In this document: positions 34,501 to 44,929 of the stretch, in pieces
How positions within the stretch are numbered: the stretch's first letter is position 1
How the letters are laid out: the number at the start of each line of letters is the position of its first letter
Assembly (NCBI GenBank): GCA_026874595.1
Contig: CM049317.1
Span: forward strand, 985,108-1,049,107
Direction of reading: 5' to 3'
Source: Sipunculus nudus
Lineage: Eukaryota; Annelida; Sipuncula; Golfingiida; Sipunculidae
Length of the DNA: 64,000 bases
The notes under the pieces: model-generated
Seen by the model: the letters and a program-made list of their open reading frames with translations, nothing else
Database searches by the model: none
What the model was told of the DNA's origin: nothing
Made by a program: the position numbers and the translations under genes

Positions 34501-35762
34501 TGACTAAAATAACAAAATACTCCCCAGTAACATAACATTACACCTACTCCCTTTGTAACTGATAGTTTTACCTCCAGTCGTCCCGTCCAGCCACAAGAAT
34601 TCGTTATATTCACGCTTTCTGAGGGCAAGCCATGTAACACGTAACTTGCTGTGCTGGAGCCATGTGGTGATGTTGTTGTAGTCAGGTTTATTCAGCATTG
34701 TCGGCAGCTTGTAGTCAGCTCCATGTCGCTCACAGCAGTCTGAAGCTTCCCGCCAGGACAGAGCCGGACAAATTTGTAGATCATAAGCCGCCTTATCTGG
34801 TGGTGGTATAATCATTAAATATATATCAGAGATACACAACTTTAAACAAACACTCAACGTGCTGACAGATCGTATGATAAGATATTAGCAATTTCACTTT
34901 CAAATATTCGAGACAGGAATACACATAACTTTGTTTAATGATAGAGAAAAACAACACGGTAAATTCACAGCAGACTGTTTCACGGGATGTGACCCGATCC
35001 TCAAGTGAATATTGTTATAAAGAAACTAACGGTATGGTTTGAAAAGCCGAGACTTTACGAGATTACGAGATTATGCTTTGCTTACAAAGTTGTTTGTTTT
35101 TCTCCATCGTTAGATCGCACTGGTCTTGCCTGAAGGCCACAGAGCACTTTACACCGGAGGGTAACTCTACCTTCTTCATAACTTTGTTTATATATTAAAA
35201 ATATTTTTACCGGCCGTTTGGCTGGTAACAAATAACTGAAGCCGTTGTTGATTTCACTTCATATTTGTTCTATGATTCTGAAGGGGCCGGACCTATGCAG
35301 GCCCGACCCCCTTGCTCCGTTCAGCAAGCGCGCGACCGACCCTGTCCGTTCAACAACTGACGACCGACCAACCAACTACCAGGTCTGGTCCAAAAACACA
35401 CTTTTATACTAGCCTTTGTCCCGTGAGGGATCACCAAAAATGGTCGCTGGAACTGCTATACTATATTCTCGACTGCTTATCCGCAGGGGTAGCCCCGAAA
35501 TTCTTGATCCTAACACTAAAGCCCAACGGTAGGATCTAAATAAATATATATGACTAACAAGGAATATTTCACATCACTGCGATGACACCATTACTTAATT
35601 ATTAACATCCTTATATCGTATAATAAAAGTTATTTTATCACTATTATATATATATATGTAATGGTGTATATCAGAATACCTGCGTCATGTCGTTAGCCTA
35701 CCTTTCATTGAGTTTATTCCTTGGGTAAGTATGACACATAGAATCATGCACCGTAGAAGCAT
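29013..35762 (-). CDS. Receptor gene C: two-CTLD type I membrane protein with tyrosine-motif tail
   Basis: Nine exons on the minus strand, listed separately: signal peptide, CTLD1 (two exons), CTLD2 (two exons), two stalk exons, a transmembrane helix and a 127-codon tail, about 485 residues in all. CTLD marks include DCCERHG, AWIGLRKEEW and two late Cys blocks; EPN and WND are absent, though a GEPS block is near the EPN position. The tail carries VYENV and HYENL, matching the pYxN consensus bound by Grb2-type SH2 domains, so signalling through tyrosine phosphorylation is plausible (inference). Phases agree throughout except at the end of exon 4, where no phase-1 donor precedes a stop at 32183-32185. 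As it stands, the message might give a truncated secreted protein, or use an unusual site. Tail-to-tail with gene B. Confidence 0.8.
29629..29731 (-). CDS. Gene C exon 8: transmembrane helix
   Basis: 103 nt, phase 1 in and 2 out. After GTCTACCAG it encodes SGAAGTIALAMIAVCVV and then RRHRRQ, a stop-transfer charge cluster. The donor AAAG|GTTTGA is weaker than the others in the cluster. Confidence 0.77.
30538..30621 (-). CDS. Gene C exon 7: stalk
   Basis: 84 nt, phase 1 to 1, between TTTTTACCAG and CATG|GTAACT. It is Ser/Thr/His rich with one NSS sequon and no cysteine. Confidence 0.7.
30782..30847 (-). CDS. Gene C exon 6: stalk, possible GC donor
   Basis: 66 nt, phase 1 in after TTTTCCTTAG. 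It encodes VHVASSESLPTDISSILHKK. The only phase-1 exit is GGAAG|GCACGT, a GC-type donor. The sequence is hydrophilic and fits a stalk, but the border is uncertain and the exon could be skipped, because both sides are phase 1. Confidence 0.5.
31190..31262. repeat. G/C-run near-palindrome
   Basis: GGGGCGGGGTGGGATGGGG at about 31170-31190 is followed by TATATATCC and by CCCGCCCCCCCCCCCATCCCC, which can pair with it. It lies in an intron of gene C. Confidence 0.6.
31480..31552. repeat. (TA)n microsatellite with TACA interruptions
   Basis: Nearly pure TA dinucleotides in an intron of gene C. The open frames across it are artefacts of low complexity. Confidence 0.92.
31751..31897 (-). CDS. Gene C exon 5: CTLD2, second half
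   Basis: 147 nt, phase 1 to 1, after CTTTTTAAAG and before GGACAG|GTACCA. It encodes PFWDKGEPSGLGRCVVM, VAWQTRPCSS and MALCVRT. The length matches gene B exon 5. Confidence 0.87.
32183..32463 (-). CDS. Gene C exon 4: CTLD2, first half, runs into a stop
   Basis: It enters in phase 1 after GAAATTGCAG as CLSCSSMALTQTSLCA, then TTCFIQDC, GGELAVFKRKE and AWIGLRKEEWFFHGK, a close match to genes A and B. Where A and B have a phase-1 donor, C continues FQFYL and stops at 32183-32185. The nearest GT (GGAAA|GTTTCA, phase 2) does not fit the next exon. The 3' border given is the stop codon. Confidence 0.82.
32464..34063. other. Intron of gene C with degenerate CACGTTCT/TACGGT repeats
   Basis: From about 33050 to 33560 the words ACGTTCT, TTCCTACGG, CACGGT and AACGTT recur at irregular spacing, suggesting an old degraded repeat. 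No coding exon was found here. Confidence 0.4.
34064..34183 (-). CDS. Gene C exon 3: CTLD1, second half
   Basis: 120 nt, phase 1 to 1, from GGCATTATAG to GTTCAAG|GTATTG. It encodes GRCAVWSFMRRK, VRHCSDVVGVGSFCQVQ, the closing cysteines of CTLD1. Confidence 0.85.
34572..34796 (-). CDS. Gene C exon 2: CTLD1, first half
   Basis: 225 nt, phase 1 to 1, after ATACCACCACCAG and before CTGGAG|GTAAAA. It encodes CPALSWREASDCCERHGAD, a NIT sequon, TWLALRKREY and FLWLDGTTG. Confidence 0.9.
35702..35762 (-). CDS. Gene C exon 1: signal peptide
   Basis: ATG to GAAAG|GTAGGC, 20 codons plus one base (phase 1). It encodes MLLRCMILCVILTQGINSMK, a compact secretory signal. The phase matches exon 2 and the first exon of gene B, which is why this start was chosen over other ATGs. 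Confidence 0.8.
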
Positions 35763-38629
35763 GTTCGTTCTACTTATAGTTTAGGAGTTCTGTGAACCTC
35801 GTACTCCTTGTAGTTTAGGAGTTTTTTGAAAATTGTACTCCTGGTAGTTTAGGAGTTATATGATCTGTATATTCATTGTTTCCCTTCTGAGAATCGGTAA
35901 TTATCCTGGTCATTAGGCCCATAAATACGCATGGTAAATAATAATGTATAAGCAGCCTTGGAAGCAAATAAGTACATAAATTGCCAATTTGCTTTGAACA
36001 TTATAAGTTCAATTATTCACCTTACAATTGGAAAAGCACCCGGGATAATTTTCAGGCTTGGCCTGCTTTAGGTAATAAGATAAACAAACTGTAAACGGAT
36101 GCATGAACGATGTTCAGGAACAAAATTACGTGTTTATACCACGAAAACAATAAATACTAACAATGCTCGAGTGTAAATTGCATGTAACCATTAACTACGT
36201 GATATAGCCACTGTATGTTTTAACAACCGAAGACGACACTTATTTTGGCTCACACAGACTGATCCTGTTTGTAATAGTGATCCTTTTTTATATTTGTAAT
36301 GGTTAGCCCGTCAGCTTTGCTAACGCAGTGTCCGTATGTGAGAATTATTTTTTTATGGGAACAGTGAGGCCACGTGAACGGTTAATTCTATTCGTAACTC
36401 AGAGATTGTTTAGAGTGAGTGAGCCGCGTGAATCATACGTTATGTTATAATGGAATGATTAAAAAATGCCCCAGTAGGTGTAAAATTCACCTTAAAATGC
36501 CAATTTTAATCAGCAATTATTTGATAAAAACTGAAATAATCTACTGAAGTCAGAGAAATTTCAATATACTAAATAAAAAAAATATCACTAACATTTGCGA
36601 AATACAGTATACTTGGTTCCTCTTAAGTATTCGATCATTTTTATTTACCAAGATTGTCGACATGGATTACAATGAAATTGCATGTTGATCATATGTAGCT
36701 TTATGCACTGCAGAAGCCTAGTGGTGCCACCTATCCTGCATCACTTTTATATAATTTAATAATCAGATACTGAGTAGCCTTTTAATATTGACGCAATATA
36801 TTTACGGTTTTTTTAAAGCAACAAACAGCTGCCCCGATATAAGGAAGTAAAATGATATACCCATGTCAGAAAATAAATACCCAATCACCGAAATCAGCAA
36901 AATGATAAAAAAAACCTGTTATGATGGCTAACAGAAGACCATCATATGATAACTCTGTGCGTTGCATGAAACCGGTGGCGCCGGTTTATCTCACGCACAG
37001 AGGTATTTTCTTGTGCTATATACAATCTGTCAACTTGATGAATAATCCTTCGTAACTGTCTCAGCCTCTCTCATGTTTCATTTTCGGTGTTCTTTATGTA
37101 CCTTAAGACGGAATCTTTAACAATTCTGACTCTGAACGTGTTTTGGAGCAGCGTCTACATGACACAAGAAAGGCAGGGCAATTTTCCAAAACGGTATGTA
37201 TTCAACATTCCTCCTTACAGGTCCCTGTTCTACGTAATTATTTATCCTTTATCTAGTTAATTAGATTTTTAGCATCAACAACCCCTGGACAGTTGAGATC
37301 TAATCCCATCGGCACACCGACATCAATATTTAGGTCATACCAACAACCGAAAGGCGTCAAGATATTGTTTTTCGCTATCAGCCCAGCTGGAAACTTCCTA
37401 TATTGTCCCGGTGGGCCAGTCCGGTCCTGCATTTGACGTATAAATACATAAACCGGAAGTCAAAACTTTTTTGGAACATTTAACACATCCATTGTCTGCA
37501 TTTGAATATATCTTGTGTTGCAAAGCAAATCCTTTCAACAAACAGTTAGTTGTATATCTGATACCGTTTATTTCACCTGAGGGTTTAAAACTAAGCTGAA
37601 CCGTAACCGATAGAAATATAATTATAAATGAAGGCAAAAGTGGATATCCTTTAGAGGTCGCCACATTTCTGGTCACGTGACCGCTTTTGGTAGAAGCTTA
37701 CAGACGTCCAGGTCAAACTACATAGTTTCTTCTCTTTCAAAGTTGCTGTCACTGTATATTTCTTTGGGACAATTGATTATTTAAATATGGGATCCACAAT
37801 GTCAGGAGCCACGCTCGTGGTCACCAAAGATTTACAACTTCACGTCGTCTGCGTTATTATTAACAACTGTGTAACTAATTAACTATTGAACCAAGTACGG
37901 GTCTGTAAATGTTAGTCTAAAGAGGTCACGGGGTATTTGAAAGGGCTGTTACCTACCAGTGTGGTAGTGTGATAAAAATCTATTACCATATTTCAACTTT
38001 TCTTGTGTCGCAGCGCGATTACAGTCCAGCTTGAGTCATGCTGGTCTTGACCGATAAAATCGATGACGTCACATTAAAGTCTGCCACTATTAGAAATTAA
38101 AGTTTAAAAGTATTATTAAACACGTCTGAAAATCTGCATTGTTTGTTGAAATTTCAAAGCATACGATATGTTTTCGTGTCTCAGGGGGGGTATTTCGATG
38201 CCTGCAAACAGGAGCAATCGCTATCTGCACATGGTATTTATTTGCTAGAATTTTACCGGTTAGGTGCATTGTGCTTATTTATAAAGACCGTCGAATAATA
38301 TAAATATATACGTCACTTTTTATGTATACTTAATATCCCAGATAAATATGCAGAATTCTTGTTGTTCTCATTACGGTTAGGGTTAGGGTTGATCTAAGCA
38401 ATCGCGCTGTGAGCACCAAGTTGACCTGGTCCTACGTTTATTCAAGAGCAAAGTATCACAGAGCAATAAGAGATCTGAGTAACCGAGACCATCAGCTGAG
38501 ATCATAAAGAATGGTTGGTCTATGTTGGTCTATATGTCAAAGTAACTACAGTGGCCTATGGACGGAAATCAAACGTTTGAAACCCAGCAATTAAAACTGA
38601 TCATTGTTTAATTTCTATTACTGTAACTC
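35763..38629. other. Spacer upstream of gene C
   Basis: AT-rich and mostly unique, with no supported gene. A short TTAGGG run occurs at about 38374-38391. A minus-strand signal-like segment at 37570-37676 was considered and rejected. Confidence 0.4.
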
Positions 38630-39660
38630 TGATTGAACAAAGAATAAGAGGTAAGGCATTTTGGACATTTAATGCTAATCTATTGAAAGATAATAACTTC
38701 ATTAAGGAATGTATAAATACTATTAAAACCAGTAAATATCACAAGCGACTAATAAATAGAAACACTGCTTGGGAATTCTTAAAAAGTGATGTTTGGGCGT
38801 TTTTTTTTTATAAAATGCTCCACTGCAAAAGCGAAGGAACGTAGATTAGACGACGATATGATAAATAGTGAGTTAAATATATTAAAAAATAAGGTAGATC
38901 GCGATAAAAATGAGGATGATCAAGAAAGATATGAACAATTACTGTGTAAAATGGAACAAATTAATGCCACCTCTGCGAAAAGGAGCTATTGTACGATCAA
39001 AAGCAAATTATGTTGTATTAGGGGAAAGAAATAGGAAATATTTTCTGAGTTAAGAAAAGAGAATTCAAACAGCTAGATCGATCGTTTCTTTAATGGATGA
39101 CGATTCTTTGATAAAAAAAAATTGGATTACTTGAGATAAAGAAGGAATCGTATGAAGAATTTTATATGAAAGATAATATAACTGAAATAGTGTACTTGTT
39201 AAAGGGTAAAATGAAGATCCGACTTTAGAAGAATTTGAATCATCTTTTTGTGAAGTAGATATTTCACAAAGGGTAGGTAAACATATTGTTATTCTCTTGA
39301 AAATGGACTGCATAGAAGAGGGGTAATTAATTTAATACTAAAATAGGCAAAGATTTGAGATATCTTAAAAACTGGCGTCCCATCACCTTGCTCAATTAAA
39401 AAACAGGCAAACAGGTTGTAACATTAGAACGCTAGAGGACCTTTATGATTATTACTTCGCCATTATATGGATAATGCTGTGTTAAATATAGCCTAGAGAC
39501 TCGGCATGATATTTACTGCATGGTCCCTATGACCAGACTTAGAAAAACCTTGCCGTAATCATACGTAATACATTCGAGGAACGATCCCATGCGGATGATA
39601 TAGAAACCTTGTCAACTTCACTTGTGTTCGGGCCGTCGCCACAAACAGATGAACCTTATT

Positions 39661-39682
39661 AACCTAACCCTAACCCTAACCT
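39661..39682. repeat. Interstitial (CCCTAA)n telomere-like tract
   Basis: AACCTAACCCTAACCCTAAC inside the dead LINE, more than three units. Confidence 0.85.
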
Positions 39683-39983
39683 TATTATTAACAGTAAAGA
39701 CTGGTGGAATACCAGTCAGTGTTTCGCGTTTGCTAGGGAGATGGGTGTAACTGTACCTCCATATTGGCGCTTTAAAAAAGATCAGAAGGGTATTATTCTA
39801 ATAGCAGATTTTAAACAGGCTTTTGATAGTCTAAGTTGGAGCTTTATTAATAACTCTTTAGAATATTTTAATTTTGGACCACGGTTCAGAAGATGGGTTA
39901 CAATTTTATACACAAACATTGAAAGTTGTGTGATAAACAACGGGAGAACAACCCGATTTTTTAAATTTGAGAAGGGCATCCGG

Positions 39984-39999
39984 CAAGGGTTAGGGTAAG
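39984..39999. repeat. TTAGGG-like micro-insertion in the LINE RT
   Basis: GGGTTAGGGTAAGGG interrupts the conserved Arg-Gln-Gly-x-Pro block of the RT; removing it would rejoin the expected reading CGGCAAGG/TGCCCAGTC. Confidence 0.6.
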
Positions 40000-40848
40000 G
40001 GTGCCCAGTCTCCGCACTTGATTTTATAACTGCAGTTGAAATAAGAATAAAATCCTCCGATATTCAGGGAATGTGTAGGGGAAAATGAATATAGATCGGT
40101 ACAACCAGCAGACGGCACAACAATATTTGTTGAGAATCAGAATTCACTTGGATCAGTTTTAAGACTATTAGAACGATTTAAATTAGCCGCTTGATTAAAA
40201 CTTAATGTTGATATATCTGAATAAATATTTCTGGGAAAGTCATTGTCAGCAAGGGAGACGTAACTTGGTATAAAGGTTGACAAGGGACCATTAAAAATTT
40301 TGAGAGTATGGTTTACAAACAATAAAATAGTGATGGATAAATTGAATTTGTCTTCATGGTTAAATAAATTGAATTGTGTGTTAAATATTTGGAGCCAAGA
40401 GAACTGTCTCTGAAAGGAATAAATTCAATAATTAAAAAGTCTTGTTTTTTATTTTTTTTCAAATAATGTAATTTCTTTGTACGAAATAAATATTATATTT
40501 GAACTGAGTGAAATCTTCCTTTACGGTTTAAATGATCAAACAAGGATTGAATCACCTTTTTCTAAACTCTTACTTAAGGTAGCCTGGCTCGCTCCTCATT
40601 GTAGATCAACTCCTTGTTCCGCACCCTCTATATTTCACTGCTGAATATCTTATCAAACAAGTACTATGTAAACCTAGACCGCTATAACACTCATTTGAAA
40701 GGACACACTGGCGCCAATAATTTACACAACCACCGGAGGACCCCGGATGTTTTTTCTTGTCGTAGTTGGAAATATATGACCGATGAGAATTAATTTAACC
40801 CACTCGGGGAGACCTGCGCTTGGTTACACATTAACTTCACGTTTAGCT

Positions 40849-41697
40849 ATGGGTGGCCAGGCGACTAAGCTGCCGTACTTCCAGACACACGAAACGTGTT
40901 CCTATAATCACAGTGACTGGATGAAGGTGATACCGGACGCCACCAGGCTGTCAGAGCTAACCATGCCCGGCACGGCCCGCTCCGTCAGCCTCATCAACGG
41001 GGACTGGGGCAACTGTCAAACCTGGCCACCTCTGATTCAGCTCAAGGCTGGCATACGGTTCATAGACATCCACTGCCGGGTAATAAACAAGGAAATACGG
41101 GTGTTTAATTATTCCTTTTATCAGCAGTGTATACTCGATAGAATTATTTCGGCAATTCATAGATTTGTTTCAAGAAACCCATCAGAGACGGTGATACTTA
41201 AACTAACAGACGATGGTGACACTGAGGATCAATTCAGTCATCTCTTGAAGAAGTATTTGGGAAACGTCAAGGTGTGGCAAGGAACTGAAATGCCATGTGT
41301 ACGTGACGTCAGAGGAAAAATAATATTTATGCATGACGTCAGCGACCTAGGATTTGGACTCTCTACGTCACAGGTTAGATTACATCCAGAACAAGAAGTG
41401 AGTATGTCGTCTTCCTGCTGGGATCACTGGTGTCAAGCCAAGTCTCACATCGAGCTGGCTATAGACGGGTCCCCCGGTGACCTCTATGTGACCTTCATGC
41501 ATGGCTGCGGGCCATTTGCTTGGCCTCAGTCGGTAGCGTATCGTGTCAATAAATTCCTAAACTCGCATAACTTTTCCTCTGACCCCGGGCGTCTCGGTGT
41601 GATCGCCATGTGTTTCCCAGGTGAAGATTTGATAAAAAAACTTATTAAACAAAACTGTTTACGTGTATCGATTAGCAGTGACATTGTCCATATGTAA
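40849..41697 (+). CDS. PI-PLC X-domain-like protein 1, probable pseudoenzyme
   Basis: An intronless frame of 282 residues with the PI-PLC X-domain layout: DWM (23-25), LSELTMPGTARS (34-45), GIRFIDI (68-74), NPSETVILKL (110-119), DVRGKIIF (153-160) and a late PGEDLIKKLI. Active members have a His after PGT and a second His-Gly in the next strand; here these are Ala43 and an Asn-Tyr (87-88), so phosphodiester cleavage is unlikely. The start at MGGQATKL was chosen over an ATG 22 codons upstream because the paralogue at 53481 begins identically in type (MGLGATKL). Both fit the N-myristoylation consensus Gly2/Thr6, suggesting membrane attachment. A conserved CWDHWC (190-195) and HGCG (218-221) are not usual PI-PLC landmarks as far as I know. 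AATAAA is at 41905-41910. Confidence 0.87.
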   Translation: MGGQATKLPYFQTHETCSYNHSDWMKVIPDATRLSELTMPGTARSVSLINGDWGNCQTWPPLIQLKAGIRFIDIHCRVINKEIRVFNYSFYQQCILDRIISAIHRFVSRNPSETVILKLTDDGDTEDQFSHLLKKYLGNVKVWQGTEMPCVRDVRGKIIFMHDVSDLGFGLSTSQVRLHPEQEVSMSSSCWDHWCQAKSHIELAIDGSPGDLYVTFMHGCGPFAWPQSVAYRVNKFLNSHNFSSDPGRLGVIAMCFPGEDLIKKLIKQNCLRVSISSDIVHM

Positions 41698-41904
41698 ATT
41701 TAAATAGAATAGGAATGTTTCTTGCAAACAGTACAAACCGTGGTATCGTGATCCATCAGGGTAGGAACCCCGAACAACGTCTGAACAAACCAGGACCGAT
41801 AACAGATAGTTTACAAGCAACATGAACTCGGAAAACTTCGTGCAAACAACGTTCAGCATTTATATATTACAAGTAAGCCTACATCTGGTTTTATAAATGT
41901 ATAA

Positions 41905-41910
41905 AATAAA
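41905..41910 (+). promoter_or_regulatory. Probable poly(A) signal of PI-PLC-like gene 1
   Basis: AATAAA about 210 bp after the stop codon. Confidence 0.5.
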
Positions 41911-42079
41911 AACACTTCGAGTATGTTTAGAGTCATAAACTGTATCATCAAGCTCTGTCAAGCTCTGTATTCTTATTAATTATTTCTTTGCAATTATTGG
42001 GATGAAAGGATTCTGCTTCCTTTGAGCCAACAAAACCGACTGTCCTACGGATTCGCCAATTCCGTTTTTCATGTTCGTT

Positions 42080-43900
42080 TTGTAATTAATGACCAGGTCA
42101 TCGGTCCTGATGATGTTTTCAACTTGAAGACTAGGTCCTGGGTCCTGATGATGCTTTGTACTTGATGACCAGATCCTCGGTCCTGGTGATGTTTTGTATT
42201 TGATGACCAGGTCCTCGGTCCTGATGATGTTTGGTACTTGATGACCAGGTCCTCGGTCCTGATGATGTTTTGTACTTGAAGACCACGTCCTCGGTCCTGA
42301 TGATGTTTTGTACTTGATGACCAGGTCCTGGGTCCTGATGATGCTTTGTACTTGATGACCAGATCCTCGGTCCTGGTGATGTTTTGTACTTGATGACTAG
42401 GTTCTCGGTCCTGATGATGTTTTGTACTTGATGACCAGGTCCTCGGTCCTGATGATGTTTTGTACTTGATGTCTAGGTCCTCGATCCTGATGATGTTTGG
42501 TACTTGATGACCAGGTCCTCGGTCCTGATGATGTTTTGTACTTGATGACCAGGTCCTAGGTCCTGATGATGCCTTGTACTTTATGACCAGATCCTCGGTC
42601 CTGATGATGTTTTGTACTTGATGACAAGGTCCTCGGTCCTGATGATGCTTGGTACTTGATGACCAGGTCCTCGGTCCTGATGATGTTTGGTACTTGATGA
42701 CCAGGTCCTCAGTCCTGATGATGTTTGGTACTTGATGACCAGGTTTTCGGCCCTGATGATGTTTTGTACTTGATGACCAGGTCCTCGGTCCTGATGATAT
42801 TTTGTACTTGATGACCAGGTCCTCGGTCCTGATGATGTTTTGTACTTGATGACCAGGTCCTCGGTCCTGATGATGTTTTGTACTTGATGACCAGATCCTT
42901 GATCCTGATGATGCTTTGTACTTGATGACTAGGTCCTCGGTCCTGATGATGTTTGGCACTTGATGACCAGATCCTCGGTCCTGATGATGTTTGGTACTTG
43001 ATGACCAGGTCCTCGGTCCTGATGATGTTTTGTACTTGATGACCAGATCCTCGGTCCTGATGATGCTTTGTACTTGACTAGGTCCTCGGTCCTGATGATG
43101 TTTTGTACTTGATGACCAGATCCTCGGTCCTGATGATGTTTGGTACTTGATGATCAGGTCCTCGGTCCTGATGATGCTTTGTACTTGATGCCTAGGTCCT
43201 CGGTCCTGATGATGTTTGGTACTTGATGACCATATCCTCGGTCCTGGTGATGTTTTGTACTTGATGACTAGGTCCTCGGTCCTGATGATGTACTTGATGA
43301 CCAGGTCCTCGGTCCTGATGATGCTTTGTACTTGATGACTAGGTCCTCGGTCCTGATGATGTTTGGTACTTGATGACCAGGTCCTCGGTCCTGATGATGC
43401 TTTGTTCTTGATGACCAGGTCCTCGGTCCTGATGATGTTTTGTACTTGATGACCAGGTCCTGGGTCCTGATGATGCTTTGTACTTGATGACTAGGTCCTC
43501 GGTCCTGATGATGTTTGGTACTTGATGACCAGGTCCTCGGTCCTAATGATGTTTGGTACTTGATGACCTGATCCTAGGTCCTGATGATGTTTGGTACTTG
43601 ATGACTAGGTCCTCGGTCCTGATGATGTTTGGTACTTGATGACCAGGTCCTCGGTCCTGATGATGTTTGGTACTTGATGACCAGGTCCTCGGTCCTGATG
43701 ATGTTTGGTACTTGATGACTAGGTCCTCGGTCCTGGTGATGTTTTGTACTTGATGACCAGGTTCTCGGTCCTGTTGATGTTTTGTACTTGAAGACCAGGT
43801 CCTCGGTCGTTTTGATGTTTTGTACTTGATGACCAGGTCCTCGGTCCTGATGATGTTTTGTACTTGATGACCAGGTCCTCGTTCCTGATGATTTAAGGTC
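42080..43900. repeat. 38-bp tandem array, about 48 copies
   Basis: Units read GACCAGGTCCTCGGTCCTGA...GTACTTGAT, with TTTTG/TTTGG and 1-bp length variants. The minus strand has open frames up to 296 codons because the period of 38 rotates through three stop-free frames; these are not genes. Confidence 0.96.
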
Positions 43901-44929
43901 TTGCCTCGATTACTTAAAGGATACGAAGATGAACGAAACTTTATCTTGATCATATCCACCATGTCCAGAACTAAAATGATCATTTTTTTTTCCTGTCAAG
44001 ACTGTGTCTCTTATAGACCCAACCAGTCTCCCGTTAAAGAGAAAGGATTAAACTGTTAGCTTCCACAATAAGTTTTGTTCTCAGCAACCAAAGTACAATC
44101 GTTATTGTTTGTGTATTGGTTAAAGATGAGTTGGTAAACATAAAATGCAGCGACTAGAGAGTCACGTGTCGTTATGTCGTTATTAACGGCTTTCATATTT
44201 AAGGCAACTTGATGTTATCGTTTTTGCCATTATGCCTAGCGTGTTGTGTACTTGCCGACTTTACTGGGCTTCGTAAACTTAATACTTAGTTCTGGCATGA
44301 TATAGTTGACAATTCATCATAGAAAAGCCTCATTTGAGGCAAGAAAACACTACACGTTCGTCAATTTACAAACTGACATATTTTTCTCTGATAGTGAAGG
44401 ATTATTTAAAAACCTCACCTTTCCTGATTAAAATGTGCGTGCTGGTGTAATTTCAGGTAGGTTTTCTGTCATTACCGAATGTTTTCTTCATTTTGAGGAA
44501 ATGTTATATTAGTTTAAGTAGGTTATATTAAATTTATAATATATTTTAACCCTTCTCATTTAAATTAAAACGATATTGTCACTACTAAACATCTGAGTAA
44601 AATATTACATTTTAAAAATTATTTGTATGGTATTAAATGAATAAAATTAGCTTAATTATGCTTTATTACCTGAAATTTTTTTTTACTAAATTTTTCTTTG
44701 TGTGTGCATTTTCTGTCCGATATAATCAACGAGTGTTTAGTAAACTGTACAAGTTGATATAAAATATATTTTGGATGAGCAATTGGTGGGTGTAAAACAA
44801 TATGGGAAACCACTTCAATAAGTCAGGTGTCGGTCTTCGTGACCTTTTAAAATATATTATTTCATTATCAATGTACTATGTATCAAAACCAGATAAACAG
44901 CCTGATACTCATCAGCGAGGTAAACTCAA
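43901..44929. other. AT-rich spacer between two 38-bp arrays
   Basis: No gene or clear repeat is supported. A 67-codon open frame at 44802 runs into the next array and shows no recognised domain. Confidence 0.4.

Larger units (their letters stand above)
38630..40560 (+). pseudogene. Degraded Tx1/L1-like LINE, reverse transcriptase region
   Basis: Fragments in several frames follow the order of a non-LTR retrotransposon ORF2: the linker (GKAFWTFNANLLKD, LKSDVWAFF), a coiled KERRLDDD segment, RT palm (IILIADFKQAFDSLSWSF, near 39800), NNGRTTRFFKFEKGIRQG near 39950, then LLERFKLAA, KLNVDIS, KGPLKILRVWFTNN and KLNCVLNIW to about 40410. The catalytic YxDD block is not visible. Frameshifts (one in a poly-T near 38800), stops and deletions show it is dead. 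Confidence 0.8.

Noticed and set aside
37398-37676. Minus-strand signal-peptide-like segment (LLPSFIIIFLSVTVQLS) ending at a phase-1 GTGAAA
   Set aside because: There is no in-frame ATG before an upstream stop, and a better first exon for gene C with ATG and GTAGGC donor exists at 35702-35762.
42069-42959. 296-codon minus-strand open frame
   Set aside because: It is produced by the 38-bp array rotating through three open frames; there is no start context or domain.
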